Source of the DNA: Theropithecus gelada
Taxonomy: Eukaryota > Chordata > Mammalia > Primates > Cercopithecidae
Length of the DNA: 64,000 bases
Reading direction: 5' to 3'
NCBI RefSeq assembly: GCF_003255815.1
Contig: NC_037670.1
Coordinates: 69,957,470-70,021,469 of the forward strand
In this document: positions 22,715-35,718 of the stretch, piece after piece
Numbering within the stretch: position 1 is the first letter of the stretch
How the letters are laid out: each line of letters starts with the position of its first letter
Notes under the pieces: model-generated
What the model saw: only the letters and a program-made list of their open reading frames with translations
The model's database searches: none
What the model was told of the DNA's origin: nothing
Program-made: the position numbers and the translations under genes

Positions 22715-23877
22715 AGGAAAGTTCTTCAAGAACTTTTTGAAGAAACCATCATAGATGAATTTAATGGTTGGACTCCTTTTATGTTGAGAAATTTTGATCC
22801 CACGTCACTAGGAAGGCTCATTCCTAGGATGTCATGTCCCATAGCAAAGGATGATTAAACCAGCTGTAAGCTGATGTAGTATAGGCTGAATTTAAGTCAA
22901 CATAAAGAAAGTGATTTTGTGTGTCAGGCTAAATAGCTATGTCTTCAATTTATGCAATTATTTGGGTGACCATTATTTTAGTCTTTTCAGTCACATGTTG
23001 ACTCCATTTTAAAGAAATGCTGTAACAACAGTGTAGACAAAACCAGAACAAAACACAATATACAATTACAATTCCTAGAATAAGTAACAGCTTTTGCTGT
23101 TAAGTTATCCAAGATCCAACCCATCTACTTAGCTAGTCACTTAGAGAAGATTTGGAATCTGAAAAGTTGGTTATTGGGGTTTGCATATCAGCCACTAATT
23201 TACTGATGTTATTAGATTCATCTAGGATAGAGACCCAACATTCAGTTTTTATGATGGTAACTTGGGCTGCAGTGGGTGTGTCTAAAGCTTGTGCAATACA
23301 GCCTTTCTTGTAACAGCAACTTCACTGTGTAATAACAAAGTACTGATGTGGCTATCATTTAGAGCCTTTTGTGTATAATTGATCAGGGCCTCTACATGCT
23401 AAAACACAGTCTCAAATATCCAGTTGTGGGATGAAGATGGAAGCTAAATGAACATAACAATGGAACACAGAACAAGCCCAGCAGGATTGTAAATGAGGAA
23501 AATTTGCAGGTTTTGATAGGGTATGAACTATTTGACCTTGTGCCCAAGCATAACCCAAAGAACATTGTCCTATCCATCCTGGGGGTAGCCATGTCCATAT
23601 AGTAGTGCCACATGGCCAAAACTTTCCATCTGAAGCTAACCAAGAAATACTCAGTTATTGTGTCTATTCAGTGGCAGGCCAGTGAGTATTTTGTAATATA
23701 ATGGTGTGGAAATACTGTTCTTTGGGTATCCATCCCATATTTCTGGTGCAATTAGGCCAGGTATCTTAAATGTAATTTCTCTGTTCCCAACATAGACAAA
23801 GTAGCTGAGTTGACGGGAGGGAATAAGCCAGATAAACCCATCTTAAATTTGTGTTATATGGTACTGAAGTTGAGTTT
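22715..23877 (-). pseudogene. ERV-A env remnant, transmembrane part
   Basis: Broken frames on the minus strand recall the end of the surface subunit and the transmembrane subunit of class I env: a cysteine-containing ectodomain region around 23290-23220, then a hydrophobic anchor around 23090-22990. Several stops and shifts; not functional. It continues the surface part at 31483-32085 once ERV-B is left out of account. Confidence 0.65.
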
Positions 23878-24425
23878 TCTTATAACTAAGTATCCTATTT
23901 TTAAGGTTTTTTTCCTTTTTCTTCTTCAATCCTTTTCTATTAACTTTTTAGTAATAAAATAATATCCTTTACTCTCCTTCTTTCCACCAGGCACTCCCTT
24001 GCATTCCTAGCTTATCTAATTATGTTTGCTTAGAAGTTCCAGAGATTGAATCTTGAGACAATCCAGGTGCCTATGGAATTATCCCCCACCAGGAGATTAC
24101 TTCAGGGCTGCAGCTAATTTACAACCTGGTCGAACCTGAGATGGCACCAGCTCATTCACAATTTGGGGCAATAACTCAAGATAAGTCATCAGAACAAGTC
24201 ACCTTGCCACCCCCCACTCGCGCATTTCCTCCATACCAAACTTTCCCTTCTTAAGCTCTAGCATTTTGCCTGAGAATTTTAAAGTGGTTTCATTAAAGCA
24301 GGAGCCTGAATTACTTCCCACTGTCAACAATGGAACATAAAGTCACTTCACTTTCTTTCTATCGCACTTTGTCCTTGTTACTTGATTCTGCAAGTGACAA
24401 GCGGCCAAATATGCATTCAGTTACA
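23878..24425 (+). repeat. ERV-B 5' LTR
   Basis: Shares long identical runs with 30915-31482, e.g. ATCCAGGTGCCTATGGAATT and CCCCCACCAGGAGATTACTT shifted by about 7 kb; ends GGTTACA-like TTACA. Confidence 0.88.
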
Positions 24426-26890
24426 ATTTTTGGAGTCCTGTACAGGGAAGCTGTGTGTTCTGGGTGATCCTAGTCTGTCAGTCTGGCTTCATGCTGCCAA
24501 ATGGGCCAGGGGGCTGCCTGTGAGCACCAGCTGCTTATAGCTCGCAGACACTATGGCCGAAACCCTGTGGAATTTCCCCCAAAACTGACAGGACACTTTT
24601 GTCCTGGGGAGCCTCCCTGCTCTTTCCGCCATGGCACTGGCTGGCTTCTGCACTTCGCTGGTACAAAGAAAGTGACCTCTGAGTAAGTTGACAAACTTTG
24701 GAAACTGAATGAGGCAGCTGGTGTGCACCCAGCTTAGCTCTGTCTTTTTGGATGGTATTGCTTGGGCTCTGGTCTGCTTAGACTTAGCTGCTCACAACAC
24801 AGTTTGGGCATGTACACTATTTGTGTTTGTGATGCCACTGGAGCTTTGCTCTGTTTGGACTCAGCTACTCCTGGAGCCATTTGTGATCGGGACGGAGGAG
24901 GTTTCCAGGCACTTTACCCAGCCCCTTGAGCGGGGACTTGTTTGGGAGAGCACCATTTGAAACTGTGACTGTGTGAGTGTGTACCATTTAAATTTGGGGC
25001 ATTATCTTTCTTTATTTCTTTTCTTTTCTGCCTACTTCGAATCTGCTATTATTAAGTTACTAGTACTGAGATTTTGTTTTTCTTATACAGTTCAGCCACT
25101 TCTAACTAAAATGTAAATGGTGAAAATTCATTCAAAATTGAAGGAAAAAAAATTCAAATGCCAGAAATATTGGCTACTTTTCCTAGCTAAAATCTGGTAA
25201 TAAAAGATTTGAAAGGATTTTATTTTGAGAGCCTTATAGTTGAAAGTCAACTTACTTAAAACTGATATTTAGGACTTATATTGTTTTAAAGACCCTGCTC
25301 TCTCTCTTTAAACACTTCTTAGTCAGCAGAATTCTGTCTGATTCTCCATATACTCCTGCCTGTTGTTCCTTCCTCTTTTATCTAATCTTTTTTACTTTGT
25401 GGGGTGGGGGAACCAGAAATTACTTGGCATTATGAGAAAAGTTTGACTTTGATATGTAATAGCTAGATTTAAAAATATACTTTGTAAAATGACTGATGGC
25501 AGTTATAATAAATAATTCTTCTTACAGGGCCATGCAACTTTCATTGGGCATTTAAATAAGCAGAGTTTGCTCTTGGACAACTGGAAGGTATGGAATGGGG
25601 GATGGGCTGATTACAGAATGGGCTGATTGGCTTTGTGTTGCCCACCAGCCTCACAGAAATGTCCTTTTGATGGGATACAATATGAAAGCATTGCACTATC
25701 TATCCTGTAACATTTCCCTCTTTGGGGGACCCAGGATTTGGTGGAAAAATGAGATCCTTGATTTGGGGAGGTCTGTTGGCCTTCCAGCTGTGCCTGCTTG
25801 TTAGCCCTACAAAATGCATGTTTCCTGGCCCTGTTCCTTAAAAGTTTCCACCTTAAAGCCAATAATCCAATTAAGAAACTTAGATCTTTTAGAAAATTTC
25901 CATTTGTAAGAGTGTCTGCCTTCGTCGGCTGTCTTGACTGAACTTTTACCCACACCATTTTTCCTCACTCTAAATCAAATATGAGTTCTATATTTTATTT
26001 CACCTAATAAATATTTCTATAAAAATGTAAATTTGAAGCTGTCTGGCTGACAATTGTTTGGGACAGGGAACAGGTAATCAAGAGACTGATCATCTAAAAT
26101 GAGAAGAAGAAACTTAAAACTGGCAAATGAAAAATCATATCACCTGCCTCTGTCTGTCTCTCTGTGTATTTATATGTATTGTGTGTGTGATATTTCACTA
26201 CCAAAATATAGAAAAGAGCTCTAATTAATTGGCTCAAAAAAAATAAGCAGCTAAACAAAATATTTTATTAGAAAAATAGAAAAGCTTTAAAATGTCATGT
26301 GACTTTAGTAATCTTTGGGAAATAAAGAGAGTGGTAAAGATTATTGGTAAAATAAAATAAAGTTGTCTTCAGAATTTAGACACTTACTCTGAATTAGGCA
26401 AGCCAGATACTGTCTTTGCTAGATGTTTTAAGATCACAAACTGCTTCTATGACATTTTAAAAATTGTTGAACTCACCAGTTTTGGAGCCATTAAATTCTA
26501 AGTAAAGCCAGGGGACACACGGACTTAGTTATGCTCCCTGGCTATGCTGGAAAAAGTCAAACATTATCTGAAGTTCTATCCTGTCTCCTAGATTCTACAC
26601 CTAGTATATAATTAAAATTGCTTACTTCCTATATCTTTCACTAAGAATAAAAGTTGCTAGGAGTTTACATTATCCATATGTAATTGGGACTACTAGAAAA
26701 ACAGTTTTACATGCAAGTTGTCTAAAGAAAGTAGAATATGTCTTGGTAAAAAGTTATAAAAAGGTATGGAAACATGGTTTTTTATTAAAGATAAAGTAAT
26801 TTTGCCTAGTTTAGATGTTTAAAGATTGTTTAAAATTTTTTTAAAAAGAATAAAACCAATTTTAAGCAAGTTATACAAAGTTTATAGAAG

Positions 26891-26896
<6 letters not shown>

Positions 26897-26921
<25 letters not shown>

Positions 26922-27205
26922 TGAGATGGAGTCTCACTCTGTCACCCAGGCTGGAGTGCAGTGGTACAATCTTGGCTCACTGCAACCTCCGCCTACCAGG
27001 TTCAAGTGATTTTCCTGCCTTAGCCTCCCTGGTAGCTGGGATCACAGGCACACGCCATCACACCCGGCTAATTTTTGTATTTTTAGTAAAGATGGGGTTT
27101 CACCATGTTGGCCAGGCTGGTCTTGTACTGCTGACCTCAAATGATCCACACAACTTAGCCTCCCAAAGTGTTAAGAACACAGGTGTGAGCCACAGTGCCC
27201 AGCCT
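26897..27205 (-). mobile_element. Antisense Alu (AluS-like)
   Basis: Long T-run, then an Alu. Flanked by GATTAAT at 26890-26896 and 27206-27212. Confidence 0.92.
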
Positions 27206-27476
27206 GATTAATCTTATAAAATAAATTCTATGTGTGAACAAGTTGGCTAAAATTAAAGGATATTATTTTGTATATCCATAAATTGAGCATTAAAATAAAA
27301 GGACACTAGTGCAGGGCCAGAATCTGTGCCCATGTGTCAAAATTACAGAGGTTTCTTAGAGCATTGATCTGCTCTTTAACAAAAAATTACAAAGAGTAAT
27401 AAAGCGTTTATAAAAATCTTACCTTATGGTCAAATTAATAGACCGGCTTTCAAGATTTTATAAAAAATTAAGTTTA

Positions 27477-27785
27477 GGCCAGGGATGGTGGCTCAAGCCT
27501 ATAATCCCGGCACTTTGGGAGGCCAAGGAGGGTGGATCCCATGAGGCCAGGAGTTCAAGACCAGCCTGGCAAACATGGTGAAACCCTGTCTCTACTAAAA
27601 ATACAAAAATTAACCAGGTGTGCTGGCATGCACCTGTGATCCCAGCTACTGGGGAGGCTGAGGCATGAGAATCACTTGAACCTGGGAGGTGAATGTTGCA
27701 GTGAGCTGAGATCATGCCACTGCACTCCAGCCTGGGTGACAGAGTGAGACTATGTCTCAAAAACAAAAAGAAAAGAAAAAATATA
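27477..27785 (+). mobile_element. Alu (AluS-like)
   Basis: GGCCAGGGATGGTGGC to AAAAACAAAAAGAAAAGAAA. Confidence 0.9.
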
Positions 27786-27904
27786 ACCTCAATGTTAGTA
27801 ATGCAACAATACAAAGATGAAATTTGTTTTTCTTTTTTAAACAAAATTTTCATGTAACATTGAGAGATAATGAAAAGGTTTTCTTTGCCTTTTGAGTAAG
27901 CTAC

Positions 27905-27958
27905 AGAAAAAAAAAAAGAAAAAAGAAAAAAGAAGACAGAAAGAGAGAAGAGAGAGAT
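27905..27958 (+). repeat. A/G-rich low-complexity tract
   Basis: A-runs with interspersed G, passing into AGAGAG repeats. Confidence 0.85.
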
Positions 27959-27991
27959 TTAGTTGGCCTGGTGATTTCTTTATTTGGTCTT

Positions 27992-28399
27992 TATATTAGG
28001 CTTTTCTTGCTATAAAGAAATACCTGAGACTGGATAATTTATAAAGAAAAGAGGTTTAATTGGCTGGTGGTTCTGCAACCTTTATAAAAAGTAGGGTGCT
28101 GGCATCTGCTGGGCTTCTAGGGAGGCCTCAGAAAGCTGACAATCATGGCAGAAGGCAAAGGGGGAGGAGGCATCTCACAGATCAAGAGCAAGAGAGAGTG
28201 TGGGTGCCACACACTTTTCAACAGCCAGATCTCATGAGAACTCACTCACTGTTGTGAGAAAAGCATCAAGGGGATGGTGCTAAACTATTCATGAGAAATC
28301 CACCTCCATAATCTAATCACCCCCCACCAGGCCCCACCTCCAATGCTGGGAATTACAATTCAACATGAGATTTGGGTGGGGACAAATATACAAACTATG
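27992..28399 (-). mobile_element. Solitary MaLR LTR (MST-like)
   Basis: TATATTAGGCTTTTCTTGC to GGGTGGGGACAAATATACAA; GAGACTGGATAATTTATAAA and AACTCACTCACT landmarks. Confidence 0.85.
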
Positions 28400-30415
28400 T
28401 AAGTTTGTTGTTTAGAAAACTGAGTATCCCCTCTATCAGTGAGTAAAGGTTTTTGTCTTTTGATATTTTGAGTTGTCATTTCAGCTAAATGAATAACCTG
28501 TGATTCCATTTTGTGTTATCAGATGTTTTAAGCCATTGATATATGACAAACCTTCCAAAATTGAAATTCCAAGTTCTAAATTAAGCCTTTTTAGATCTCA
28601 TTAACCTTTTTAGATATTACATCTTCTAAAGTCTAAAAGAGACATATTTGGCTTATTTGGAAATTAAAATCATGCAGGAAGCATTGTGAAATATAAAATA
28701 ATGTTTAACTTTATTGGATTCATTATACATTCATATAAATGTATTACTAATATCTGTCTCAAAACTGTATAAGGTTCCTATAATTCTGATATGTCTCAGT
28801 ATATGCTGTCAGTAATAATGATTGCTATGTTAAATTATTATGTGCCACAGAGATGATGAGACTTCCTTGTCAATTGTGTCTTCAACCATGGCTGCTCTGA
28901 AATTGTTTCATCCATAATTGTTGTTTTATTTTGATTCTTTTCAAAGTGTGGATTTATAATCAGCTATAGGACTCTGATCCCATAGGTAGGTGCTCTTGAA
29001 TGCAGGTTTCTGATAACTTTTGAGATTATGACATTAGAATAAAGTAAAAAACTTCCAAGACTCCCATGAAGAGCTAATGTGTTCATGAATATCAAGCAGA
29101 ACAAGAGTTAGTTACACAGACTGAACTAATGGAAGGCCAAAATAATCTTTTTATGACTTTTATTTAAAGTATTGGTAATTCTTTTGTTTTTCAGAGTCCA
29201 GAAAATCTTTCTTTTTCTTTTGAGTGATTTCCAGAGTATATTCTTGTGAAAAAAATTTGAAACATTTCTGTCCTTTACCTGATTTCTCCAGAATTTGAAA
29301 ACTATTTGTAACTATACTTAATTTATGGCAGTATAATTATTTGTATAAGTTTAATAAAAATCTGTCTTCTTTTTTTAATTTTAAACAGGACATCATTGGA
29401 GGCACTGGTCATTTTACCAAGGCATTGACAGGAATGGCATGGTTTCAGTTATAAACAGACTGCTTTAAGGAATCAAAGTTGACTTATAGAGCTGATAAAA
29501 GAACCCTAAGTAAAACTGGCCTCACCTCTTGTCTATATAGTCCCTATATAGCTTTCCTGATCTGTGGTAAGTAAAAAATGTCACTTTCTGATAGGCCTAG
29601 GAGCTCCAAGTTTTTATGGGATCTTGAAAGGAGAAGAATTTACCCAATTCATACAGATATTTGCAGGCAGATAAATCCATGGCTGAACTCGAGGCTTTAA
29701 AAAGTCTAAACCAGCAAAGTCAATTTTTTAAAAAAATAGCATTCCAGCAAAGTCAATTTTTTTAAAAGGGCCTATATGGCAAATAATTATTCTTGCTGCA
29801 CTTTATACAAATAATGAGGCTAATCAGGCCAAATATAATAATACTAAAACTTGTTTTACAAATAAATTTGTTCTATGATTTGTCTGTAGTAAAAATGGGG
29901 ACTGAAAAAAGAAAATTTGTGTTTCAAAAAAAAAAAAAACTATAGTACACCTATTGTTAGAGTCTAGTCTTGTCCACTGTTTTTGATTTTTTATTTTTCT
30001 CTGCAATTTGGATTGTATCTTGATTTTTTCCAGGCAACAATTCCCCAAACTAATGCTTTTAAATTTATTTTTCCCTTTTTTTGACTTGGACTCAATAAAA
30101 TTGCTGCTACCTTTTTACTGAGGCCCTACAAGCTAAAGCTTATTCCTTGAGACACAAGTGAGAAAAATGTGTCAGATTGCCACTGCCTTCTTTTGAAACT
30201 GAAGATAGATTGTGCCCAACATCAACCTTTGTTTTTCTTCTGTTTCCATAAAAATACCTCCTATTCACCTTTATCACATATTGAGACCTAGCCCATCTGC
30301 AATGGTACCTCCTGGAACGGGAAACAGCTGTTTAACTAAACTGATCTATTCTTAAGAACTAGACAGAGTTTATCACCATCTTCAACAACATTCATAGCTC
30401 CTCCTGTAATCTGTT

Positions 30416-30470
30416 AAATATACATATATATATGCACACACACATGCATATATATACATATATACATAAG
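30416..30470 (+). repeat. TA/CA microsatellite-like tract
   Basis: Alternating ATATAT, CACACA and ACATAT stretches. Confidence 0.8.
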
Positions 30471-30485
30471 ACATGCATAAAATTC

Positions 30486-30581
30486 AAGCCATATTAGACC
30501 CAGACCCTACATTGTCATTAGATGGTTTACATCAAGTCATGTTAGACCCAGACCCTACATTGTCATTAGATGGTTTACATC
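30486..30581 (+). repeat. 48-base tandem duplication
   Basis: Two adjacent copies (30486-30533, 30534-30581) sharing TTAGACCCAGACCCTACATT and differing at about two positions. Confidence 0.92.
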
Positions 30582-30914
30582 CTAGTTTGGGTCAGGACCA
30601 TCCTGATGGGAACAGTTACTGGTAATTCTCACTATAATTGTGGGAAATAGGGATACTTCTTTGCTGTGGGTTTTACTGATGCTATATCTTTTGCATGGGA
30701 TACAAGATAGACTTTCCCAGGGACTTTCAAGGGTCTTCACCATAATGCTGCAACAGGTTTCATCCGTGAGCCCAGGTACTTGAGAACACTTTCACCTCCA
30801 AGTAGATCAGTTCCATTCCAATACCTTTTAACTATACCCCTTTGCAGTAGGAAGTCACTAGAATGAATATGTCACTTGTGTTCCATAGAAATAGAATGGC
30901 ATTTGACAGTGAGG

Positions 30915-31482
30915 TGTTGTAACCAAGGACTTTATTTTTTTTTTCCTTTTTCCTTCTGCAGTCCTTTGTACAAATTATTAGTAATGAAATAATAAGCTTT
31001 ACTCTCCTTCTTTCTACCAGGTACTTCCTTGCATTGCTAGCTTATCTAATTATGTTTGCTCAGAAATTCCAGGGGTTGAATCTTGAGACAATCCAGGTGC
31101 CTATGGAATTATCCCCCACCAGGAGATTACTTCAAGGCAGCAGCTGATGTACAACCTGGTCAAGCCTGAGATGGTGCCAACCCATTATTCTCAAGATGGG
31201 ACAATAACTCAAGATAAGTCATCAAAACAAGTCACGTAGACCAGCACCGCCTTGCACGCCCCCCACCCCACCCCCATCCACTACATATCCTCCATACCAA
31301 ACTTCCCCTCCTTAAACCCTAGCATTTTGCCCAAGAATTTTGAAGCAGTTTCATTAAGACAGGAGCCTGAACCACTTCCCCACTGTTAGCTTTGGAAAAT
31401 GAAGTCACTTTCCTTCTACTGAACCTTGTCCTTGTTATTCAGTTTGGGAAGTGGTGAGCAGCTGAACCTACGTTTGGTTACA
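30915..31482 (+). repeat. ERV-B 3' LTR
   Basis: TGTTGTAACCAAGG to TTTGGTTACA; partner of 23878-24425. TGT...ACA ends. Confidence 0.88.
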
Positions 31483-32085
31483 GTCTTATTTCTCAGTTGG
31501 GGCAGTGTCTGTTTCATGTCTCAATTGGGGCAGCACAGCATTAAAGCTAGTGAATTAGTTTCTTTTATGGAAAAGTTCTTCCCTTACCCTTTATTTTGTA
31601 AGGTATCAGTAATAGACCAGTGATGGTTATTATGTTTAGTCATAACAGTGTTAAGTACCAATAACTGTTCTGGGGAAACATGGATATATAATATTTCTGA
31701 TATTCTATCCAATCTTGCCCTTGAAGAAGAGATTTCCACCATGGGAAATCCAGAACTACTGGAAAGGGACATGAGACCACATACCCAATGAGCATCCTTT
31801 TGTAACCTATTAGCATAGTGTTGGGCCCATTGCAAAAAGAGGTTGCTTTATGGGCAACAAGTGGTATAGTAGTACCAAGGCATGAGAACCAAGGAGAGAA
31901 AAAAAGAAGTTTATAGAAGCTTGTAAAATAAAATATTCTCCATCTATTAATGGTTGTTAATATTAAGCATTAATTTAGATACAGACCTGGTCCAGGTCTT
32001 GAGACACCCAACCATGTCTGCTGCCATCTTCTTCTCAATTGGGCATCACCTTATCTTAAGTAGAAGATTACTCTCTGGTGAAACA
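31483..32085 (-). pseudogene. ERV-A env remnant, surface part
   Basis: Minus-strand frame 31835-31584 carries a WVCG motif followed by a serine run, as in the surface subunit of class I ERV env. It lies directly after the integrase end, as env does in proviruses. Broken by ERV-B at 31482. Confidence 0.65.
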
Positions 32086-32089
32086 GTCT

Positions 32090-33400
32090 ATTCAGGAGGC
32101 TTGGCTTTCCTTAGATGTGAGATGTGAATCCAGGAGTCTATGCCTTCTAATTTAGCAGTACAAGGATTAGTGAGAAGTACCTGGTAAGGCCCATTGTATC
32201 CTGGTTGGAGAGAGTCTTTTAAGAAATGTTTCCAATAGACAGAATCTCCAGGTTCAATTCTGTGGTTCTTTAGATTTATGTTTCCAAGAAGTTTTCTGTG
32301 AAAAGATTATTTTACTAAGTCACAAGGAGGCACAATTTCTAGGAGACATTTTCATAGGTTTGCCTGTTATTTTAAATGGAGATAATTGGTATTTACCAAA
32401 AGGAGTAAATCTTTTGTTTAGCAAAACCAATGGAAGGGATTTTGGCCAAGGAATTTTAAAAGCCTCAGTTAATTTTTCCAGTTGGGTTTTTATTACTCTG
32501 TTTGTGCATTCTACTAACCCAGATGATGGGGAGTAATAAACACAATGGAAATACTGAAAAATAGGCCAGATACTACATGCTGATTGAATTATCTCTCCAG
32601 TGAAGTGGGTACCTCTGTTGCTATGAAGTTCCAATGAAATGCCCAGGTTGGAATAATTTTTTCTACAATAATTTTACTTACTGCTAAGGCAATTGCTCTT
32701 CTTCATGGAAATGCCTCTACCCAATAAGAAAACAGGCAAATAATTACCAGGACATATCTGTAGTCTTATGAAAGTGGCAATTAGAAAAGAATCTAGTTGC
32801 TGTATTTCAAAGGGAGTCTCAGATAAAGGAAAGTATCTTTGGGAAGTAAGTAGTGCTTTTCCTGGATTATATTTTGGGCAAATATGACCACTTGTGTCCT
32901 TATGGGCTACTGTTAGAAATGGTTTTCAGTAATATTATTTTCCCAAGGCAACCATTTTGGCAGGACTCCAGTAAGTTACATCACGCACATATGTTAAAAA
33001 TGATAACTGTAGGCCAGGTGCAGTGGCTCACACCTGTAATCCCAACACTTCGGGAGGCTGAGGCAGGAGGATTGCTTGAGGCCAGGAGTTTGAGACCAGG
33101 CTGGGCAACATGGTGAGACCCCATGTCTACAAAAAATTTAAAAATTAGCCAATCATCATGGTGGCGTGTTCCACCTACTCAGGAGGCTGAGGTGGGAGGA
33201 TGGCTTGATCCCAGGAAGTCAAGGCTACAGTGAGCCATGTTCATGCCACTGCATTCCATCCTGGGTGACAGACTGAAACCCTGTCTTTAAAAATATGATG
33301 GCTGTAATTCAGCAAGAAGTATGGGCGAGTCATCATTCTTCATCTTTTGGTGACTATTCTCCCCCTTTTGTGTCCCAAACTTTTTGCGCGCATTTTGGGA
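32090..33400 (-). pseudogene. ERV-A pol: integrase remnant
   Basis: The catalytic core is seen at 32634-32320 (RGTHFTGEIIQ ... SSGLVE) and the C-terminal GPY/F-type module at about 32320-32090. At the position of the second catalytic Asp the frame has Asn (HSNRGTHF), while the Glu of SSGLVE is kept. The N-terminal part is interrupted by an Alu at 33013-33293. Confidence 0.82.
33013..33293 (+). mobile_element. Alu inside ERV-A integrase
   Basis: GGCCAGGTGCAGTGGC to a short AAAAATATGA end; diverged, AluJ/S-like. Confidence 0.85.
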
Positions 33401-34660
33401 CTCTGGATTGAGTTAATTTTATATCAATTTCAAGTGCTTCCTTAAAGGTTAATACAGGTAGATTTTCATGTTTAGAAGTGTTTAGAGTAGCGCTCTTTGT
33501 GACCTTATCACATCACTCACTAATTTCCTCTGCATTCTGGAGTATCTTTTTTCGAATGACCTGGAATTTTAATAACGGCCAATGATTTGGGCAATAATAT
33601 GACTTCTAGTAGTTGTGAAATAAGATGTCTTTTTTTTTAATGGATTGACCTGACGAAATTGAGAATCCTCTTTGTTTCCATAACATTTCAAACTCATGGG
33701 CTACTCCAAAAACATATCTACTGTCTGTGTAAATACTAGTGAATATATTTTTCTGCCAATTGACAGGACCTAATTAATATTATTAATTCTACTTGTTGAG
33801 GTGAAGTGGCTTTTGGAAGATAGGCACTTCCTGTTTCTTCAGTTAAAGGCACTATAGTGTATCCAGCCCTATAGTATCCAGATTCATCCATTAAGTAAGG
33901 TCCATTTATAAGCCAAACAACAACATCAGTATTTGCAAAGTGGATTTCTCATAGATATGACCTGGGAGAAAGACATTGATCAATTAGGGCTATGCTGTTG
34001 TGCAGTAGCTCATCTTAAAACAAAGGCAAAAGAGTTGCAGGGTTTACATTGTTAACACATAGATATGGTGATATAAGGAGCTGAAAGAACTAGGACCTCA
34101 TGTGAGGCCAGTCTGAGAACTGAGTAATACTGAATATGGTGTGAGTTCAGCAGTGCCTCCATAGAATGAGAGATGAAGATGGTAAGGGGTGTTCCCATTG
34201 CAATGTCTTCAGTTGTCTTAATTAACAAAGCATTAGCTGTTAATGGCTTGCATACAAGGTGGCCATCCTCCTGCTACAGGGTCTTTATTGGCTATAATAC
34301 CCCCAAGTCTATTTCGGTCTCCATGTTTTTGAGTTAGAATCCCTAAAGCATTTCCATCACTTTAGTGTTTGAGTACTGAAAATGGAAGGTTATATAATAA
34401 TTTGGATATACCAAAGCTGAGGATTTAGCAAAGTCATTTTTGATCATTTCTAATGTTATTTGATTTTTTTCTGTCCTGTCTAGAAGGTCTGTAATGTCCA
34501 GTTATAAGAGAGTATATAAAGGCTGGGTGTTTGAAGAAAAGTTGGGGATCCAGTTTCTACAATATCCTGTCAGCCCCCAAAACCCTCTCAATTGCTTCTT
34601 GCTTCTCGGTGGTGGAAAAGCTAGAATTCCTTTCAACCTAGCTGGATTAATAGAAAGTCC
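33401..34660 (-). pseudogene. ERV-A pol: RNase H and connection remnant
   Basis: Minus-strand pieces around 33745-33650 show YTDSRY/VAHEFG-like RNase H residues. Further up to 34660 the sequence is pol-like but strongly broken. No continuous frame. Confidence 0.6.
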
Positions 34661-34679
34661 TTCCTTGACTGTTACATGG

Positions 34680-35072
34680 TATATTAGACTGTTCTCACAT
34701 TGCTATAAAGAACTATCTGAGACTGGGTAATTTATGAAGCAAAGAGGTTTAATTGACTCACAGTTCCACAGGCTGTATAGGAAGCATGGCTGGGAGGCCT
34801 CGGAAGCTTACAATCGTGGTGGAGGGTGAAGGGGAAGCAAGCACGTCTTACCACGGTGGAGCAGAAGAGAGAGAGAGAGAGAGTGTGTGAAGGGGCAAAT
34901 GCTGAACACTTTTAAACATTCAAATCTATGAGATCTCACTCACTATCACAAGAACAGCAAGGGGGAAGTCCATCCCCATGATTCAATCTCCTCCCATCAG
35001 GTCCCTCCCCCAACAATGGGGATTACAATTCAACATGAGATTTGGGTGGGGACACTGGGCCAAACCTTATCA
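34680..35072 (-). mobile_element. Solitary MaLR LTR (MST/THE1-like) inside ERV-A pol
   Basis: TATATTAGACTGTTCTCAC to CCAAACCTTATCA. Flanks CATGG (34675-34679) and GATGG (35073-35077) match at 4 of 5. It has a GA repeat at 34870-34885. Confidence 0.88.
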
Positions 35073-35407
35073 GATGGTCTAAGTGTTTTACTTGATTTTG
35101 ACAAAATTGAAGTTTTTCCTTTATAAACCTTATCACTCTTTAGGGCCAATTGTTGTACATGAAAGCCCATTGTTCTTTAATCAAGGAAGTAAATAATCTA
35201 CATATTGTATTAAGATAGACTTCTCAATGAAGTCAATGTCTGAGTGGTCTGTTTTTAATATTTGTAAAAAGTAAGTCAGGCTTTTTAGTGTATCCTTGGG
35301 GCCTGACTGTCCAGGTATATTGTCTATCTTTCCATATGAAGTTAAAGAGCAATTAGCTATCTTGATCTAAAGGAATACTGAAGAATGCAACTACATAAAT
35401 CTATGAC

Positions 35408-35684
35408 TGACCAGGCACAGTGGCTCACACCTGTAATCCCAGCACTTTGGGAGGCTGAGGCAGGTGGATCATGATGTCAAGGGATCGAGACCATCCTGGC
35501 CAACATCCTGGCCCTTCTCTATAAAAATACAAAAAATTAGCTGGGCACGGTGGGGCACGCCTGTAATCCCACCTACTTGGGAGGCTGAGGCAGGAGAATC
35601 ACTTGAACCTGGGAGGCAGAGGTTGCAGTGAGCTGAGATCATGCTACTGCATTCCAGCCTGGTGACAGAGCAAGACTCTTGTCT

Positions 35685-35716
<32 letters not shown>
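35408..35716 (+). mobile_element. Alu inside ERV-A RT, long A tail
   Basis: GACCAGGCACAGTGGC to a 29-base A-run. Confidence 0.9.

Positions 35717-35718
<2 letters not shown>

Larger units (their letters stand above)
24426..30914 (+). mobile_element. ERV-B interior, non-coding
   Basis: Leader-like GC-richer segment to about 24960, then AT-rich sequence without long frames. Small pieces (25560-25960, 29380-29700, 30580-30900) have a retroviral-interior look but cannot be assigned to a domain. Confidence 0.5.
23878..31482 (+). mobile_element. Second LTR element (ERV-B, MER4-like), inserted in ERV-A env
   Basis: Two directly repeated LTRs (23878-24425 and 30915-31482) flank 6.5 kb of AT-rich interior. 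After the first LTR comes TTTTTGGAGTCCTGTACAGG, which looks like the primer-site region of MER4-group elements. Bases outside, GTTT at 23874 and GTCT at 31483, match at 3 of 4, fitting a 4-base target duplication. The interior has no recognisable gag, pol or env frame, as in non-autonomous members. Two Alus and a MaLR LTR lie inside. Confidence 0.8.
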
